6,878 nucleotides of DNA, from the NCBI GenBank assembly GCA_021734595.1, contig JAIPIO010000215.1, positions 1 through 6,878 on the forward strand, read 5' to 3'. The notes below the pieces were generated by a model. The model was given only the letters and a program-made list of their open reading frames with translations, was not told where the DNA came from and did no database searches. Numbering within the stretch: the first letter of the stretch is position 1; each line of letters starts with the position of its first letter. This DNA is from Kiritimatiellales bacterium (lineage in GTDB: Bacteria > Verrucomicrobiota > Kiritimatiellia > Kiritimatiellales > Pontiellaceae). The position numbers were made by a program, and so were the translations under genes. Shown in pieces: positions 4,904-6,878 of the stretch.

Positions 4904-6203
4904 CCACATCACCAATCATTGAATACGGCCCGGCCCACGAAATCCGCACCGGCAGAAGCCGCCCGGCCAGGTCTTCCGTGCCGGCCGCCTCGGCAAAAAC
5001 CAGATTGCCCTGCGCGGTGCGGCCGCGCCAGCGCCCGGTCTTTTGCTGGAATCCTTCCACCAGAACCGTTACCGTTTCGCCTTCCAGTTTTTTGTTCTTT
5101 TCCGTCAGGATCGACCGGGCAAGTTCGTCCAGCAGCACACGCCGCCGCTCCTTTTCCTCCGGCGGAACATCGTCGTCCTGCCGGGCCGAAAGCGTGCGCG
5201 GGCGCGGCGAATATTTGGCAATGTGCGCCACATCCAGCCTCAGCTCCTCCAGCAGCCGGAACGTCTCCATGAAGTCTTCTTCCGACTCCGTCGGATAGCC
5301 GACGATAATGTCCGTATTGATTCCAGCCTCCGGAACCTTTGCGCGGATGTTGCCCACGGTCTGGATATACTCCTCGCGGGTGTAGCCGCGCCGCATCTCC
5401 TTCAGTATCCGGTTGCTGCCAGCCTGGAACGGCAGTTCGAAATAGGGACAAAGCTTCGGCTCGTCCGCCACCGCCTGAATGAGTTCATCATCCATGTAGG
5501 CCGGATGGCTGGTCATGAAACGAACCCGCAGCAATCCATCGATCCGGCAGACCTCGTGCAGCAACCGCGCCAGATTCCAACCCTCCAGCTCCATGCCGTA
5601 GCGGTCGACAATCTGACCCAGCAGGGTGACTTCGCGAACGCCCTGCGCCGCCAACGCCCCCACCTCGCGCAGAATCACCTCCGGGGCCCGGCTGCGGTCC
5701 GGTCCCCGGCGGTACGGGATGACGCAGTACGAGCAGACGTGCGAGCAGCCCAACGTGATCGGCACAAACGCGCAAACCGCGTTTTCCTCGGAGTCCGGCA
5801 AATGGTAGTCCTGCAGCTCATCCATGGCCGGAAGCACCTTGTCGCCACATTGGCTGCGCAGGAATTCAACCAGCTGGTCCGGCTTCGACGGCTCCAGGAA
5901 AAAATCAACAAACGGATACTCATCCGGCAGCGTTTCCGCTTCCCGTTCGCCCACCATGCACCCCATCAATGCAATCACTATTTCCGGGTTCTGTTTTTTC
6001 AGCGGTTTGAGCGACTGAAGACGGTTGCGGGCCTTGTCCTCGGGCTGCTGCCGCACCACGCAGGTATTCAGCACCACCACCCCGGCCTCATCCACCGATG
6101 CGGCCTCCGACAGGCCGAGCGACTCCAGCTGCGACGCCAGGTGCCGCGAGTCCGCCACGTTCATCTGACAGCCGATGGTCCAGATATGGTAGGTTTTGCG
6201 CAT
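4884..6203 (-). CDS. miaB: tRNA-2-methylthio-N6-dimethylallyladenosine synthase (methylthiotransferase) MiaB
   Basis: MiaB adds a methylthio group to i6A37 next to the anticodon, using two iron-sulfur clusters and SAM. The 439-residue protein has all three parts. The N-terminal MTTase domain has Cys12 (TIGCQMN), Cys48 (NTCVVR) and Cys82 (MGCMVG). The radical SAM core has C153, C157, C160 (GCSHVCSYC, then VIPYRRGPDRSR), QAGSNRILKEMRRGYT (260-275) and the DIIVGYPTESEEDF segment. A C-terminal TRAM domain (about 372-435) binds tRNA. The usual LLGQNV reads LLGQIVDRYG (195-203), so this is a somewhat divergent MiaB; MtaB or RimO are less likely given the N-terminus and TRAM. The ATG at 6203 has only weak ribosome sites (GGAA close by, AGGA further out). 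Confidence 0.9.
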   Translation of the reverse strand: MRKTYHIWTIGCQMNVADSRHLASQLESLGLSEAASVDEAGVVVLNTCVVRQQPEDKARNRLQSLKPLKKQNPEIVIALMGCMVGEREAETLPDEYPFVDFFLEPSKPDQLVEFLRSQCGDKVLPAMDELQDYHLPDSEENAVCAFVPITLGCSHVCSYCVIPYRRGPDRSRAPEVILREVGALAAQGVREVTLLGQIVDRYGMELEGWNLARLLHEVCRIDGLLRVRFMTSHPAYMDDELIQAVADEPKLCPYFELPFQAGSNRILKEMRRGYTREEYIQTVGNIRAKVPEAGINTDIIVGYPTESEEDFMETFRLLEELRLDVAHIAKYSPRPRTLSARQDDDVPPEEKERRRVLLDELARSILTEKNKKLEGETVTVLVEGFQQKTGRWRGRTAQGNLVFAEAAGTEDLAGRLLPVRISWAGPYSMIGDVDESKRI

Positions 6204-6256
6204 ACGTTCCGATTCCTAAAAGGCGGGTAGTTAAGCAGATCGGCGGCGGAAGGTCT
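6204..6256. other. Short gap between the glycosyltransferase gene and miaB
   Basis: This 53-bp gap is the largest between genes of the minus-strand cluster. I see no clear hairpin terminator and no good promoter in it, so read-through from the glycosyltransferase gene into miaB is plausible but not shown. Confidence 0.4.
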
Positions 6257-6878
6257 TTATTTTTCTGAAAGCATTTCCCGCACCGCGTCCACCACCTGTT
6301 CCACGGAGATTTTTCGAATGCTTTCCAGATCGGACTTGGAATAGTTGCCGTCTGCCGGCCCGAGCGACAGATCGCGCACAACGCGGTGCTGCGGGCCGTA
6401 CGGGCCGACCCGCACCGGATCGGTCGGGCCGAAGATCGCCAGGCAGGGGGTACCGGTTGCCGCCGCGATATGCATTGGCCCGGAGTCGACGGTCACCACC
6501 AGATCGGCGGACTGCAGTATTCCGCCCAACTCCAGCAGCGTGGTCTTGCCCGCCATATTTACCGCCGCAGCCCCGATTCCATCCGCAATCGACTGGCAGG
6601 TGGCGGCATCATCCGGTGCACCCACCAGAACCACCGGCAGTTCCAGTAACCGGCCCATCTCCGCAAAACGCTCCGCCGGCCAGTTCTTGGCCGCGTGCCG
6701 CGAACACGGCGCAAATACAACCAGCGGCTGGGTTTGCAATGCTTTGAAATCCACATCAGGAAAGCGGACGGGAAATTCCAGGGGTTGGAAGGGTTTGCCC
6801 AACCATCGGAGGATATCCAGATTTTCCTCTATCGCGTGGCGGTTCTTGTTTTTCGGCCCGACGACATCGGTATAGAGC
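6257..6878 (-). CDS. Glycosyltransferase family 9 (ADP-heptose:LPS heptosyltransferase-like), N-terminus outside the window
   Basis: The frame is open to the right edge and ends at TAA 6259-6257, giving about 206 C-terminal residues. The visible part starts LYTDVVGPKNKNRHAIEENL and contains the donor-binding C-terminal Rossmann domain of GT9. In order come VVFAPCSRHAAKNWPAERF, VVLVGAPDD, LGGILQSADLVVTVDSGPMH, IAAATGTPCLAIFGPTDP and RVGPYGP. GT9 enzymes transfer heptose or related sugars to lipid A-core acceptors on the inner face of the inner membrane. Which sugar is used here is unknown; an LPS role is inferred. It is 53 bp upstream of miaB on the same strand and may head or belong to the same operon. 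A palindrome copy near the window edge encodes FQPLE. Confidence 0.88.
   Translation of the reverse strand, partial: LYTDVVGPKNKNRHAIEENLDILRWLGKPFQPLEFPVRFPDVDFKALQTQPLVVFAPCSRHAAKNWPAERFAEMGRLLELPVVLVGAPDDAATCQSIADGIGAAAVNMAGKTTLLELGGILQSADLVVTVDSGPMHIAAATGTPCLAIFGPTDPVRVGPYGPQHRVVRDLSLGPADGNYSKSDLESIRKISVEQVVDAVREMLSEK
6776..6790. repeat. Dispersed palindrome copy 9 inside the glycosyltransferase gene
   Basis: TTCCAGGGGTTGGAA keeps all ten outer bases. On the coding strand it reads TTC-CAA-CCC-CTG-GAA (Phe-Gln-Pro-Leu-Glu), the same codon phase as copy 8 and different from the two copies in queE. It lies in a linker between the two halves of the enzyme. Confidence 0.8.

Noticed and set aside
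5047..5059. TGGAATCCTTCCA, half-sites in everted order inside miaB
   Set aside because: The orientation is opposite to all nine counted copies and a 10-base match of this kind could be coincidence.
5043..6230. Long plus-strand open frame (395 codons) opposite miaB
   Set aside because: It is the antisense shadow of miaB: low-complexity, Arg/His/Gln-rich translation with no domain, while the minus frame has every MiaB motif.
6323..6341. TTCCAG-7 nt-TTGGAA resembling the dispersed palindrome
   Set aside because: The spacer is 7 instead of 3 bases; it may be a chance pair of half-sites, so it was not counted.

Overview
The window is a dense bacterial gene block of roughly 55-60 % GC (estimated by eye). 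Most genes lie on the minus strand. The gene families, a C-terminal PQQ-type beta-propeller fragment, a rhomboid with a C-terminal DUF6576-like tail and an ADP-heptose-type glycosyltransferase suggest a Gram-negative bacterium with LPS. My best guess is the PVC group, perhaps Kiritimatiellota. That placement is an inference from the overall look of the sequence, not a measured one.

Layout: positions 1-79 (+) hold the last 25 codons of a beta-propeller protein. Positions 80-389 are a convergent intergenic stretch full of small inverted repeats. A rhomboid protease gene follows (390-1172, -), then a divergent intergenic region (1173-1408) and queF (1409-1825, +). queF ends tail to tail with queD, and the two stop codons share the bases CTAG. 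From the right edge a compact minus-strand cluster runs GT9 glycosyltransferase (partial), miaB, a HAD phosphatase, a gph-like HAD phosphatase, queE, queC and queD. From miaB onward these genes overlap or are separated by at most 3 bases, so they are very likely one transcript.

Together queD, queE, queC and queF encode the pathway from 7,8-dihydroneopterin triphosphate to preQ1, the precursor of queuosine at tRNA position 34. MiaB modifies A37 of the same anticodon loop. The cluster therefore combines two anticodon-loop modification systems with two HAD phosphatases. The upstream steps (folE) and the tRNA insertion and maturation steps (tgt, queA, queG/queH) are not in the window.

The most unusual feature is a dispersed 15-bp dyad, TTCCARNNNYTGGAA, present nine times in 6.9 kb: six copies keep all ten outer bases and three have one outer-base change. 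It occurs next to stop codons, over a candidate promoter, and inside three coding sequences in all three reading frames. Clustered copies are spaced 21, 31 or 32 bp centre to centre, close to two or three turns of DNA. This looks like a DNA-level binding-site system superimposed on genes; I know of no description of it.
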